A program made the translations under genes and the position numbers. 17,505 nucleotides of DNA from Myxococcales bacterium (GTDB lineage Bacteria; Myxococcota; Polyangia; Polyangiales; Polyangiaceae), in NCBI GenBank assembly GCA_020430865.1, contig JAGQIY010000882.1, forward strand, positions 1 to 17,505, in the 5' to 3' direction. Positions within the stretch are counted from its first letter, which is position 1, and each line of letters opens with the position of its first letter. Positions 7,354 through 13,976 of the stretch are shown piece after piece. The notes under the pieces were generated by a model. It was given only the letters and a program-made list of their open reading frames with translations. It was not told the DNA's origin and searched no databases.

Positions 7354-8290
7354 GTCTGGATCGCCGGTGTAGCAATAGGCCCGAGGCGCCGAGCAACAGC
7401 CAGGCAACCGCTCGCAGCGGGGGGACCGCGTGGCGGCCCATGCTGCAGCTCACGCCCTGTTCCTCCGCAGGGATCTCGGCGAGGTAGAGCTCGGTCGCGC
7501 TGAGATGGTCTGGCTCGCTCAGCACGCGCTTGTGGGTCTCACACGGGCTGGTGCACAGATACATGGTGCTGAGCGGGTCCTCCAGGTCTTCGCCCAGACC
7601 AAACAGGTGTCCGAGCTCGTGAGTCACCACGCTCTGCAGGTCGAAGCGTTGGTCACACCGGCCAGACACCGAGCCGGAGCAGCTCGGGGTTGCCTCGATA
7701 TCTCGAGCCAGGAGTCCGAAGTCGCGTCGTGCGTTGACATACATGTCTGCCTCGACGATCTCGCCCGTGCGTGGGTTGGCGTAAGTGACCGTGATCGCAA
7801 GGTCCTTGCGATGCCCGGGGATGTTCAACCTGCGGTAGCTGATCGTGTTCTTGCCGTCGGGAACCAGCTCGGATTCCTCGAGCTTCGCCGGTGCGTCGTC
7901 GTCCTCGTCGCTGCTTCCGGCGAGTGACATCACATCCACTCGTGGCAGGTTCTCGAGGCCTTGCCAGGCCTCGACGCTGCGCGCCACGGCGTCCGCGGCG
8001 TTCGGGTCCAGGCGCTTCAGGGTCGGATCGATCTGCAGCGTCAGCGGCGTGCTTCCCCAGCGCTCGGGGATGCCGTCCTCGGTGTACCGGACCTGGGCGC
8101 TGCCGCTGACGATGTGAGGATGCAGCGCTGGCTTCTCCTGGCTCGGAACGAGAGCCAGAGCAGCGAGCACCACGCCGCCAGCTGCGAACAGCCAGGCGCG
8201 TCTTGGAGACCCAGCCCGAGACCGCGGGAATGAGGTATGCGCGAGGGGCTGAAGGCTGAAACCAGCCGGTTTCGGGTAAAGGCTAGGCAT
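7343..8290 (-). CDS. Metzincin-like zinc metalloprotease with MYXO-CTERM-like anchor
   Basis: A 315-residue envelope or secreted protease. Residues 32-49 (AWLFAAGGVVLAALALVP) form a signal/anchor helix after a long basic N-region. The zinc site HELGHLFGLGED lies at residues 224-235, with His224, catalytic Glu225 and His228. A metzincin Met-turn STMY follows at 241-244. The third-ligand position (residue 234), usually His, is Glu, followed by Asp. The C-terminus has a Cys-Ser (Cys282), a hydrophobic helix (about 292-308) and an Arg-rich end, which matches the MYXO-CTERM sorting pattern of Myxococcota surface proteins. ATG 8290 is preceded by GGAGGA with a 7-nt spacer; the frame extends 29 codons further without a comparable site. 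Its 3' end overlaps the convergent upstream gene by 11 bp. Confidence 0.88.
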   Translation of the reverse strand: MPSLYPKPAGFSLQPLAHTSFPRSRAGSPRRAWLFAAGGVVLAALALVPSQEKPALHPHIVSGSAQVRYTEDGIPERWGSTPLTLQIDPTLKRLDPNAADAVARSVEAWQGLENLPRVDVMSLAGSSDEDDDAPAKLEESELVPDGKNTISYRRLNIPGHRKDLAITVTYANPRTGEIVEADMYVNARRDFGLLARDIEATPSCSGSVSGRCDQRFDLQSVVTHELGHLFGLGEDLEDPLSTMYLCTSPCETHKRVLSEPDHLSATELYLAEIPAEEQGVSCSMGRHAVPPLRAVAWLLLGASGLLLHRRSRLRA

Positions 8291-8297
8291 GCGCAAG

Positions 8298-8303
8298 TCC
8301 TCC
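8298..8303 (-). promoter_or_regulatory. Strong Shine-Dalgarno deciding the protease start
   Basis: On the minus strand this reads GGAGGA, followed by a 7-nt spacer (CTTGCGC) and the ATG at 8290. It decides in favour of 8290 over the in-frame start 29 codons upstream at 8377. Confidence 0.8.
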
Positions 8304-8415
8304 GGCACTGGAGGGAACGGCAGTCCGCGCTGGACCTTGAGCCTGAATCTCGAGAACCGTTGCGAATTCGGGAACACGGCTTGCTTTGTGCCCGGATCTG
8401 GGCTCTCTCGATCGG

Positions 8416-9249
8416 ATGCAGCAAGTGGCCGAGGACGCTCCAGCGCGGGTGTTGATCGTCGCGGGAAGCGACTCGAGCGGTGGTGCCGGCATCCAGGCGG
8501 ACATCAAGACGGTCACGATGCTCGGCGGCTATGCGATGACGGCGGTCACGGCAATCACCGCTCAGAACACCGTCGAGGTGGCCGAGGTCGAAGCGCTCGA
8601 GGGTTGGCTGATCGAGCGCCAGATCGAGGTGACCCTGAGCGACATCGGGGCCGATGTCGTCAAGACCGGGCTGCTGCCCACACGTGCCGCCGTGAAGGCG
8701 GTGTGCAAGGCGCTTGGCGGCGCGCGGTTGCCCATCGTGGTGGATCCCGTGCTCGTCGCGACCACCGGCGGTCGGCTCGCTGATGGTCAGGTCGCTCGTG
8801 CGCTCGTCGAGGACCTGATCCCGCGCGCTGCCCTGGTCACCCCCAACATGCCGGAAGCCGCCGCGCTCACTGGTATCCATGTGGAAACGGTGGACGACTT
8901 CGGCAAGGTCGCCGATGTCCTGCTGGCCTTCGGTGCCGCGGCTGTACTGGTGAAGGGAGGCCACCTGGAGTCGGAGCGCGTCCAGGACCTGCTACGCACG
9001 GCGGACGGTGAGGAGTACTGGTTCGAGAGCGAACGCATCGAGACTCGGTCCACCCACGGCACGGGTTGCACCCTGGCCTCGGCGATCGCGTGCGGAATCG
9101 GGGAGGGGCTCACGCTGCGACATGCGGTGGCTCGCGCCCGAGAGTACGTGCTCGAGGCGCTGCGCCGAGCGCCCGGCTTCGGGCAAGGCCGCGGCCCGCT
9201 GGGGCACACCCACCCGCTCAGCGCGCTACGGGAGCGGGCCGAGCGCTGA
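8416..9249 (+). CDS. thiD: Hydroxymethylpyrimidine/phosphomethylpyrimidine kinase
   Basis: Phosphorylates HMP and HMP-P to HMP-PP, the pyrimidine half of thiamine. The 277-residue length fits ThiD of the ribokinase superfamily. Visible motifs are AGSDSSGGAGIQADIKT at residues 16-32, TAITAQNT (45-52) with the pyrimidine-contacting Gln50, VVDPVLVATTG (108-118), TPNMPEAAALTG (142-153), KGGH (180-183) and the anion-hole segment THGTGCTLASAI with Cys218. The start at ATG 8416 gives the normal N-terminus; the frame extends to GTG 8386, but those residues look unrelated. No clear Shine-Dalgarno is visible. No other thiamine genes are in the window and no TPP riboswitch core was recognised in the 125-bp divergent region upstream, so it appears to be a stand-alone gene. 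Confidence 0.95.
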   Translation: MQQVAEDAPARVLIVAGSDSSGGAGIQADIKTVTMLGGYAMTAVTAITAQNTVEVAEVEALEGWLIERQIEVTLSDIGADVVKTGLLPTRAAVKAVCKALGGARLPIVVDPVLVATTGGRLADGQVARALVEDLIPRAALVTPNMPEAAALTGIHVETVDDFGKVADVLLAFGAAAVLVKGGHLESERVQDLLRTADGEEYWFESERIETRSTHGTGCTLASAIACGIGEGLTLRHAVARAREYVLEALRRAPGFGQGRGPLGHTHPLSALRERAER

Positions 9250-9332
9250 CCCGAGCGCACGGACGCCGCACGGGTAGGGGGTTCGCACGCCCGAGGGTTC
9301 GATGACGAAACCCGGTGCACCAGTCCGTCGGT

Positions 9333-9365
9333 CACGCCTCGGCGTGGGCGGCTCGAGAGAGCCGC
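9333..9365 (+). terminator. Tandem hairpins after thiD, possible terminator
   Basis: Two adjacent hairpins lie in the 177-bp gap between thiD and the dehydrogenase. The first is CACGC-CTCG-GCGTG (9333-9346). The second is GCGGCTC-GAGA-GAGCCGC (9348-9365), a perfect 7-bp stem capped by a GNRA-type tetraloop. There is no U-tract afterwards, so a classic intrinsic terminator is not supported. They could be a Rho-assisted end for thiD, a transcript-stabilising structure, or a leader element of the next gene. The palindrome GGTGCACC at 9314-9321 lies just upstream. Confidence 0.45.
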
Positions 9366-9416
9366 AACATACTTCGCTTGACCACCCGCCCGCCCCGGGG
9401 TGAGACGGAGGAATCC

Positions 9417-9421
9417 GGAGG
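9417..9421 (+). promoter_or_regulatory. Shine-Dalgarno selecting GTG 9427
   Basis: GGAGG followed by TCAGC and GTG 9427, a 5-nt spacer. It selects GTG 9427 over the in-frame GTG at 9400, which has no equivalent site. Confidence 0.75.
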
Positions 9422-9426
9422 TCAGC

Positions 9427-10977
9427 GTGGAGATCCTTGAGAGCTACTTGAGTGGGCAGTGGGTGCGTGGCGAGGGAGCGGCGAGCGAGCTGCAGAACCC
9501 GACCAGCGGAGAGACCATCGCGAGCTGCTCTTCCGTGGGGCTCGACCTCGCTGGGGCGCTGAAGTTCGCGAGAGAGGTCGGCGGACCCGCGCTGCGTGCC
9601 CTCAGCTTCGCTGAGCGCGGCGCGTTGCTGGAGCGCATGAGTCAGGCCATCCACGGCCAGCGCGAGGCGCTGATCGAGCTCTGCGTGTCGAGCTGTGGGA
9701 ACACGCGCAGCGATGCCAAGTTCGATCTCGACGGTGCCTCCGGCACGCTGATGGCCTATGCGGAGCTCGGCAAGGAGCTGGGGGAGCGTCGAATCCTCGA
9801 GGATGGAGAGGCGATCGACATCGGCACGGGGTCGCGACTGCAGGGACGACATGTGCGCCTGCCCTTGCGCGGGGTTGCGGTGCACATCGGTGCGTTCAAC
9901 TTCCCGGCCTGGGGGTGGGCAGAGAAGGCGGCCTGCGCGCTCTTGGCGGGCATGCCGGTGTTGACCAAGCCAGCGACCGCCACCGCTCAGGTCGCGTACC
10001 ACAGCTTCAAGTCGGTGGTCGACGCCGCGGAGGTGCCTTCCGGCGTGCTGTCGTTGCTCTGCGGAAATCCCGGCGACTTGCTGTCCCATCTGTCGTGGCA
10101 TGACGTGGTGGCGTTTACCGGGAGCAGCAGGACCGCCCGCGGGATCCGTGGCCTGGACAATCTCCTCGATCGGGGGGTGAGGGTGAACGTCGAAGCGGAC
10201 AGCCTGAACGCTGCGGTCCTTCTGGCCGGCGCCAAGGACGCCGCCTACGACGCATTCATCCGCGACGTCCACCGTGACATGACTCAGAAGGCGGGTCAGA
10301 AGTGCACCGCCATCCGCCGCATCCTGGTTCCGACGGACGATCTGGAGCGTGTGCGCGAGTCGCTCTCCGAGCGCCTGGCCGAGACGCGGATCGGGGACCC
10401 GGCCATCGAAGGCGTGCGCGTCGGCCCGCTCGCGACCAAGCGCCAACAAGCCGACGTTCGCGCGGCGGTTGGCGAGTTGCTCCAGGCCTCGAAGCTCGCC
10501 TGGGGCAAGCTGGAGGGCTTTCAACTCGAAGGAGCCGACGCGGAGCGCGGCGCCTTCGTCGCGCCCCTGCTGCTCGAGACCGGAGACGCCGGCCCGGAGC
10601 ACCCCGTGCACCACGTCGAAGCCTTCGGACCGGTGGCTACACTGATCCCCTATGACGGTTCCGTGGGGCAAGCCGCCAACCTGGTAAGGGCGGCGCAAGG
10701 AAGCCTGGTCACCAGCGTCTACGGGGACGATCGCGAGTTGGCGGGCGAGCTCCTGCTCGAGCTCCTTCCCTTCAATGGTCGCGTCGTGGTCACCGACTCG
10801 AAGATCGCGGATCGAGCGCCGGGGCCCGGGACGGTGCTTCCGCAGCTGCTCCACGGCGGGCCTGGCCGAGCGGGCGGCGGAGAGGAGCTCGGCGGTCTGC
10901 GCGGGCTCGGGCTGTACCAGCAGCGTACGGCAGTCCAGGGCAACGGTCCGCTGATCGCTCGCTACCTCGGCGGCTGA
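9427..10977 (+). CDS. PaaZ/BoxD-type CoA-semialdehyde dehydrogenase (ALDH)
   Basis: A 516-residue NAD(P)-dependent aldehyde dehydrogenase closely resembling the N-terminal half of PaaZ and stand-alone BoxD, which oxidise CoA-linked semialdehydes arising from ring cleavage of phenylacetyl-CoA or benzoyl-CoA. The matching features are HIGAFNFPAWGW with Asn158, VEADSLN with general-base Glu256, KAGQKCTAIRR with nucleophile Cys293, EAFGPVATL, and the diagnostic C-terminal block LPQLLHGGPGRAGGGEELGGLRG ending near LYQQRTAVQG. The MaoC-like hydratase half of PaaZ is absent: the protein stops soon after the ALDH domain. GTG 9427 with its Shine-Dalgarno gives the expected N-terminus MEILESYLSGQW. No other paa or box genes are in the window, so the true substrate is open. 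Confidence 0.9.
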   Translation: MEILESYLSGQWVRGEGAASELQNPTSGETIASCSSVGLDLAGALKFAREVGGPALRALSFAERGALLERMSQAIHGQREALIELCVSSCGNTRSDAKFDLDGASGTLMAYAELGKELGERRILEDGEAIDIGTGSRLQGRHVRLPLRGVAVHIGAFNFPAWGWAEKAACALLAGMPVLTKPATATAQVAYHSFKSVVDAAEVPSGVLSLLCGNPGDLLSHLSWHDVVAFTGSSRTARGIRGLDNLLDRGVRVNVEADSLNAAVLLAGAKDAAYDAFIRDVHRDMTQKAGQKCTAIRRILVPTDDLERVRESLSERLAETRIGDPAIEGVRVGPLATKRQQADVRAAVGELLQASKLAWGKLEGFQLEGADAERGAFVAPLLLETGDAGPEHPVHHVEAFGPVATLIPYDGSVGQAANLVRAAQGSLVTSVYGDDRELAGELLLELLPFNGRVVVTDSKIADRAPGPGTVLPQLLHGGPGRAGGGEELGGLRGLGLYQQRTAVQGNGPLIARYLGG

Positions 10978-10982
10978 GGCCC

Positions 10983-11058
10983 CTAGCGTCAGGCTCGCTC
11001 TCCCAGACCCTCGGGGGGCGAGCCAGTCTCGTGGCGAACTCCGGAGACAGGACGCTAG
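10983..11058. terminator. Three-way-junction inverted repeats between convergent genes
   Basis: The outer arms CTAGCGTC (10983-10990) and GACGCTAG (11051-11058) enclose two adjacent hairpins. One is GGCTCGC/GCGAGCC (10992-10998 with 11018-11024). In plus-strand RNA it extends through T-G and C-G pairs to about 12 bp with a 9-nt loop. The other is GTCTC/GAGAC (11026-11030 with 11044-11048). Linkers between helices are only one or two bases. It sits exactly between the convergent dehydrogenase and hydrolase genes and contains the hydrolase stop codon, so a bidirectional transcription end is the simplest role. No U-tract is present on either side. Confidence 0.5.
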
Positions 11059-11894
11059 ACGGCGGTCGCCACGCTCGTCGGGTGCGCTAGCAGGAAGTCG
11101 CGGAGCACGCGCGCTGCGAGCTCCGGCCGCTCCGTCGTGAAGTCATGCGCCGCGCCTGGGAGCACCTCGAGCTGGGCCCCGCGGATCCGCCTGGCCAGGT
11201 AGCGGGAGTGATCCGCATGGATCAAGTCGTCGGCGTCGCCGGTGACCACCAGCGTGGGGTGAACGATGCGGTCGAGGCGCTTCCTCGTGTCGTGCAGGCC
11301 GCCTGCCAGGAGCTGACCCAGGAAGCCAGCGCGCGTCGGCGGATACTCTCGAGCGAGTGCCTGCCAGCTCTCGATTACCTCGGGGTGCCGCTGGATGAAC
11401 GCGGGACCGAGGGCCATGTGAGCCGTTCGCTTGATCGCCTCGTCAGGGCTGAAGCGGCCGGCGCCAAGCATCTGCAAGACGACCCGGGGTGCGATACGCG
11501 GGCCGGTACCGGGACCCGCGCGGGTGCAGCCCAGCACCAGCCGTTCGACCCGCGCGGGGTGCCGCAAGGCAAACTCTTGAGCGATCATGCCTCCCAGCGA
11601 CATCCCGAAGACGTGCGCGCGCTCGACGCCCGCGTCCTGAAGCACGCGCGCTGCATCGTCGGCCATGATCCGGGTGGTGTAGGGCGGCCGCGGGACGTCA
11701 CTGCGCCCCATGCCGCGGTTGTCGAACAGCACCAGGCGGAAGTCGCTCTCCAGGAGTTCGGTCAGCTTGCCCCAGTGGAGCAGGTGCCTCGCCAGGCCAC
11801 GGATGAGCAACAACGGGGGCGCGCTGCTCGGACCTCGGACCTCGTAGTACAGACGCAGCTTGCGTCCCCGCTTGTCAGCGATCTCTGTGAACAT
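11055..11894 (-). CDS. Alpha/beta-fold hydrolase
   Basis: A 279-residue serine hydrolase of the alpha/beta superfamily, likely cytoplasmic as no signal peptide is seen. The nucleophile elbow is GMSLGG with Ser99. The acid is in TGDADDLIHADHS (Asp220-Asp223 region) and the catalytic His is His250 in GAAHDF. The early LLIRGLARHLLHW corresponds to the oxyanion region, and FDNRGMGRSD is the typical strand-4 loop. General shape resembles 3-oxoadipate enol-lactonase and related esterases or haloperoxidases, but substrate cannot be assigned. ATG 11894 has only a weak GGAA upstream. It lies 89 bp after the diiron gene on the same strand, with an inverted repeat between, so it may be partly separately expressed. 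Confidence 0.88.
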   Translation of the reverse strand: MFTEIADKRGRKLRLYYEVRGPSSAPPLLLIRGLARHLLHWGKLTELLESDFRLVLFDNRGMGRSDVPRPPYTTRIMADDAARVLQDAGVERAHVFGMSLGGMIAQEFALRHPARVERLVLGCTRAGPGTGPRIAPRVVLQMLGAGRFSPDEAIKRTAHMALGPAFIQRHPEVIESWQALAREYPPTRAGFLGQLLAGGLHDTRKRLDRIVHPTLVVTGDADDLIHADHSRYLARRIRGAQLEVLPGAAHDFTTERPELAARVLRDFLLAHPTSVATAV

Positions 11895-11921
11895 CGAATG
11901 TTTCCGCTAGGCAATGTACAT

Positions 11922-11967
11922 AGGCCAGGCGCCACGCATCTCGGTGGCGATCGTTGGCACCTGGCTA
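11922..11967 (-). other. Bulged inverted repeat before the hydrolase gene
   Basis: GCCAGG (11924-11929) pairs with CCTGGC (11960-11965). Directly inside, CGCCAC (11930-11935) pairs with GTGGCG (11944-11949) around an 8-nt loop, leaving a one-sided 10-nt bulge. It occupies the gap between the diiron gene and the hydrolase start. It could end or attenuate the TetR-diiron transcript. No U-tract is seen. Confidence 0.4.
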
Positions 11968-11983
11968 GTTGGCTGGAGCGGGC

Positions 11984-12997
11984 TCAGGCGAGCGCACGAT
12001 CGAGAGAGCGCGCCGCGTTGGTTATCCCCGCGTGCACCCGCTGATGCCACTCCGGGGCCCTGGCGAGTCCTTGCTCGGGATGCACGAAGTCCTTGATGTA
12101 GGGACCGACTCCACCCTTGGGACTCAGGACCGCGCGCAGGATCTGGCTACCATGGGCGTCGGCCATCTGCTGCACGATCTCGTCCTGCATGTTGCTGACT
12201 CGCTCGGCCATCTGACGAGGGTCCATCCCGAGACGCTCGAAGTCCTCATGGAAGGTGAAGCCCGAGGTCAGCAGCAGCATCGTGCACTCGAACTGGAAGC
12301 GTGCCGTGCGGAAAGCCTCGACCCGTGACATGCGCTCGATCAAGCGGGGCAAGTACATCACACCCAGCCCCACGTGACGCGACTCGTCCCGCTCGAAGTA
12401 GGGCAAGAGCTCGTGGAGGATCGGGCACACGCCGCTCTGTCCGATGCGACGGAACATCACCACCGCGTTGGTCTCGAAGAGGAGCTGCATACCGACGAGC
12501 TTCTGGGCCAGGGTGGGCGCTTGCAGGACCTTCCGCAGCAGCCGCGTGGGCAGGCCCCCGATGGCCGGCGCCGGGCCAAGGCGCGTGACGTAGTCTTTCA
12601 AGACATAGAAGTGCCGCGCCTCGTCGAAGACCTGAGCGGTCGCAGCCATCTTCGCGTCCATGTCAGGGATCTCCAGCGCGAGATCCGCGCTGATGTTCCA
12701 GGCCGCGAGCTCTCCCCACATGAGGACGGTCAGGACGCGGGACAGCGCCGCACGGACTTCGGGGTTCATGCGCTCCCCGGGTTCACCGTGGCGCTCCAGG
12801 AGCTCTGCAAAGACCGCAGGGCCATCCCAGGCGTGTTTGTGTGTCAGGTGATAGAGGCGTTCGAGCTTGCGCGTCTTGCTGTCCGCCTCTGCGATACCGC
12901 TCGCAACCGGGCCGAGCATCTCGTACGGAGGGAACGTCGCGGCGCGCGCCTGGGCGCTGGCTCTGGAGATCCGCTTGCTACCGATCGTGAACACCAT
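11984..12997 (-). CDS. Ferritin-like diiron protein (putative oxygenase)
   Basis: A 337-residue, mostly helical protein with a carboxylate-bridged diiron signature of two E...ExxH half-sites. Glu96 (MWGELAAW) and Glu126-x-x-His129 (DEARHFY) form the first; Glu175 (LFETNAV) and Glu205-x-x-His208 (DESRHVG) the second. This is the ligand order of ferritin-like oxidases, oxygenases and ribonucleotide reductase relatives; AurF-like N-oxygenases are one possible neighbour, but the reaction is not assigned. The frame runs upstream to 13606, through the TetR gene in another frame. MVFTIGSKR at 12997 is the start, with GAGGA a few bases upstream (short spacer). It begins 29 bp after the TetR stop, so the two are probably one transcript under TetR control. 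Confidence 0.82.
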   Translation of the reverse strand: MVFTIGSKRISRASAQARAATFPPYEMLGPVASGIAEADSKTRKLERLYHLTHKHAWDGPAVFAELLERHGEPGERMNPEVRAALSRVLTVLMWGELAAWNISADLALEIPDMDAKMAATAQVFDEARHFYVLKDYVTRLGPAPAIGGLPTRLLRKVLQAPTLAQKLVGMQLLFETNAVVMFRRIGQSGVCPILHELLPYFERDESRHVGLGVMYLPRLIERMSRVEAFRTARFQFECTMLLLTSGFTFHEDFERLGMDPRQMAERVSNMQDEIVQQMADAHGSQILRAVLSPKGGVGPYIKDFVHPEQGLARAPEWHQRVHAGITNAARSLDRALA

Positions 12998-13026
12998 GGG
13001 TCCTCGTTTCTGGGCCTTGTTCGCCT

Positions 13027-13710
13027 TCACGTTGCCGTGAGGATGCCGATTCCTTCGAGCAGCGCTGCCTGCTCGGCGATCTGCTCGATGTCCAGCGGTC
13101 GCTCTTCGTCGATGGCGCGTAGCACCACCTTCTCCAGGCCGCCGACGAAGAAGCGCGCCACGAAGGGCACGTCGAGATCGCGCACGATGCCCGCGCGGAT
13201 GGCGAGACGCAGCTCCTGCTCGATGGATTCGATGACCACCGCATCCAGCCGACCCAACAGCTCGTCCACCACGCCATCGGCGCCTCGCGCCGCGCGCAGG
13301 ATGAGTCGGGTCGTCGCTTCGTCCTCGAAGACTAGCGAGAGAAAGGCGATGAAGCGGGCTCGCATGAACGCGATGCTCTGTGCGGGGGTGGGCCTGAGGG
13401 CGGGGGGCAGGTTCACCGAAAGGCTCTCGCGCTCCTCCACGGCCTTCACCACCTTGGCGAGGATCCCCTCGAGCAGCGCCATCAGCACGTCCCGCTTGTC
13501 GGTGAAGTACTGGTACAGGGTGGCGCGGCCGATGCGAGCTCGCTCGCAGATGTCCCCGATGCTGGTGGCGTGGTAACCGCGCTCCGAGAACGCTTCGAGG
13601 GCGCACTCCAGTATCTGCTGGCGTCGCGCCTCCGCGCGCTTGTAGGTCCGCTTCTTGGTTTTGGAGGAACGCGGCGCTTCTTCCTCCAGAACTGACATGT
13701 CAGTTCTCAT
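13027..13710 (-). CDS. TetR-family transcriptional regulator
   Basis: A 227-residue one-component repressor-type regulator. The DNA-binding domain is canonical: RRQQILECALEAFSERGYHATSIGDICERARIGRATLYQYFTDKRDVL, with the recognition helix in IGRATLYQYF. The C-terminal ligand/dimer domain is helical and not diagnostic. Two ATGs are possible, at 13710 (MRTDMSV) and 13698 (MSV, 223 residues); both lie beside or inside the 20-bp palindrome. Further in-frame sequence to 13758 overlaps the promoter and is rejected. A predicted promoter would start the RNA at or next to the first ATG, so leaderless translation from 13710 is plausible. Autoregulation and control of the downstream diiron gene are inferred from position. 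Confidence 0.9.
   Translation of the reverse strand: MRTDMSVLEEEAPRSSKTKKRTYKRAEARRQQILECALEAFSERGYHATSIGDICERARIGRATLYQYFTDKRDVLMALLEGILAKVVKAVEERESLSVNLPPALRPTPAQSIAFMRARFIAFLSLVFEDEATTRLILRAARGADGVVDELLGRLDAVVIESIEQELRLAIRAGIVRDLDVPFVARFFVGGLEKVVLRAIDEERPLDIEQIAEQAALLEGIGILTAT
13688..13707. promoter_or_regulatory. Perfect 20-bp palindrome, probable TetR operator
   Basis: AGAACTGACATGTCAGTTCT is perfectly symmetric over 20 bp with no spacer. It lies immediately downstream of the predicted transcription start of the tetR gene and covers its first codons, including the second ATG at 13698. Size and symmetry fit TetR-family operators, and binding there would block the promoter. The half-site AGAACTG occurs once more at 13793-13799 in the same divergent gap. 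Confidence 0.7.
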
Positions 13711-13717
13711 CCGCTGG

Positions 13718-13745
13718 AGGATAGGCGACGCCACCTCCCCGTCAA
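13718..13745 (-). promoter_or_regulatory. Sigma-70-type promoter for tetR
   Basis: On the minus strand: TTGACG (13745-13740), a 16-bp spacer, then TATCCT (13723-13718). The -35 matches consensus at five of six positions and the -10 at four of six. Seven bases later is the A of ATG 13710, where transcription would be expected to begin, leaving essentially no leader. Confidence 0.6.
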
Positions 13746-13890
13746 GCGCCCAGCCCACCGGGGGGCACCCGGAGTGTAGTCAAGTACTGGAAAGAACTGG
13801 ATTCCGTGCCGCGTTGTCGGGGGCAGCTGGACGCTGTGCGGCGCGCCTCCCCCCCAGATCCCGCTTCGGAAACCAGTCCCTCAGCGGTGT

Positions 13891-13909
13891 CCCCGTGGGT
13901 CCCACGGGG
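13891..13909. promoter_or_regulatory. 19-bp inverted repeat in the divergent gap
   Basis: CCCCGTGGG-T-CCCACGGGG, arms of 9 bp around a central T. It is 68 bp upstream of the lipoprotein ATG at 13977 and upstream of the tetR promoter, within the 5' regions of both divergent genes. This position favours a protein-binding site over a terminator, although RNA could fold as a 7-bp stem with a 5-nt loop. Confidence 0.4.
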
Positions 13910-13976
13910 GGCGCGGAGCGAGGATCCGAGCGGTGAGTCCACTGCGCGGGCTGGTGGCGCGTTGTAGAAGGAAGGC

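Noticed and set aside
8291..8415. TPP riboswitch upstream of thiD
   Set aside because: The conserved CTGAGA and the second thi-box core were not found in the 125-bp divergent region.
12374..13576. 400-codon plus-strand frame opposite the diiron and tetR genes
   Set aside because: It spans two clear genes and their gap; its Ser/Arg-rich composition is that of an antisense shadow.
12998..13606. Fusion of the diiron protein with an N-terminal Arg-rich extension
   Set aside because: The extension lies over the tetR gene in another frame. MVFTIGSKR at 12997 is a natural start with a nearby GAGGA.
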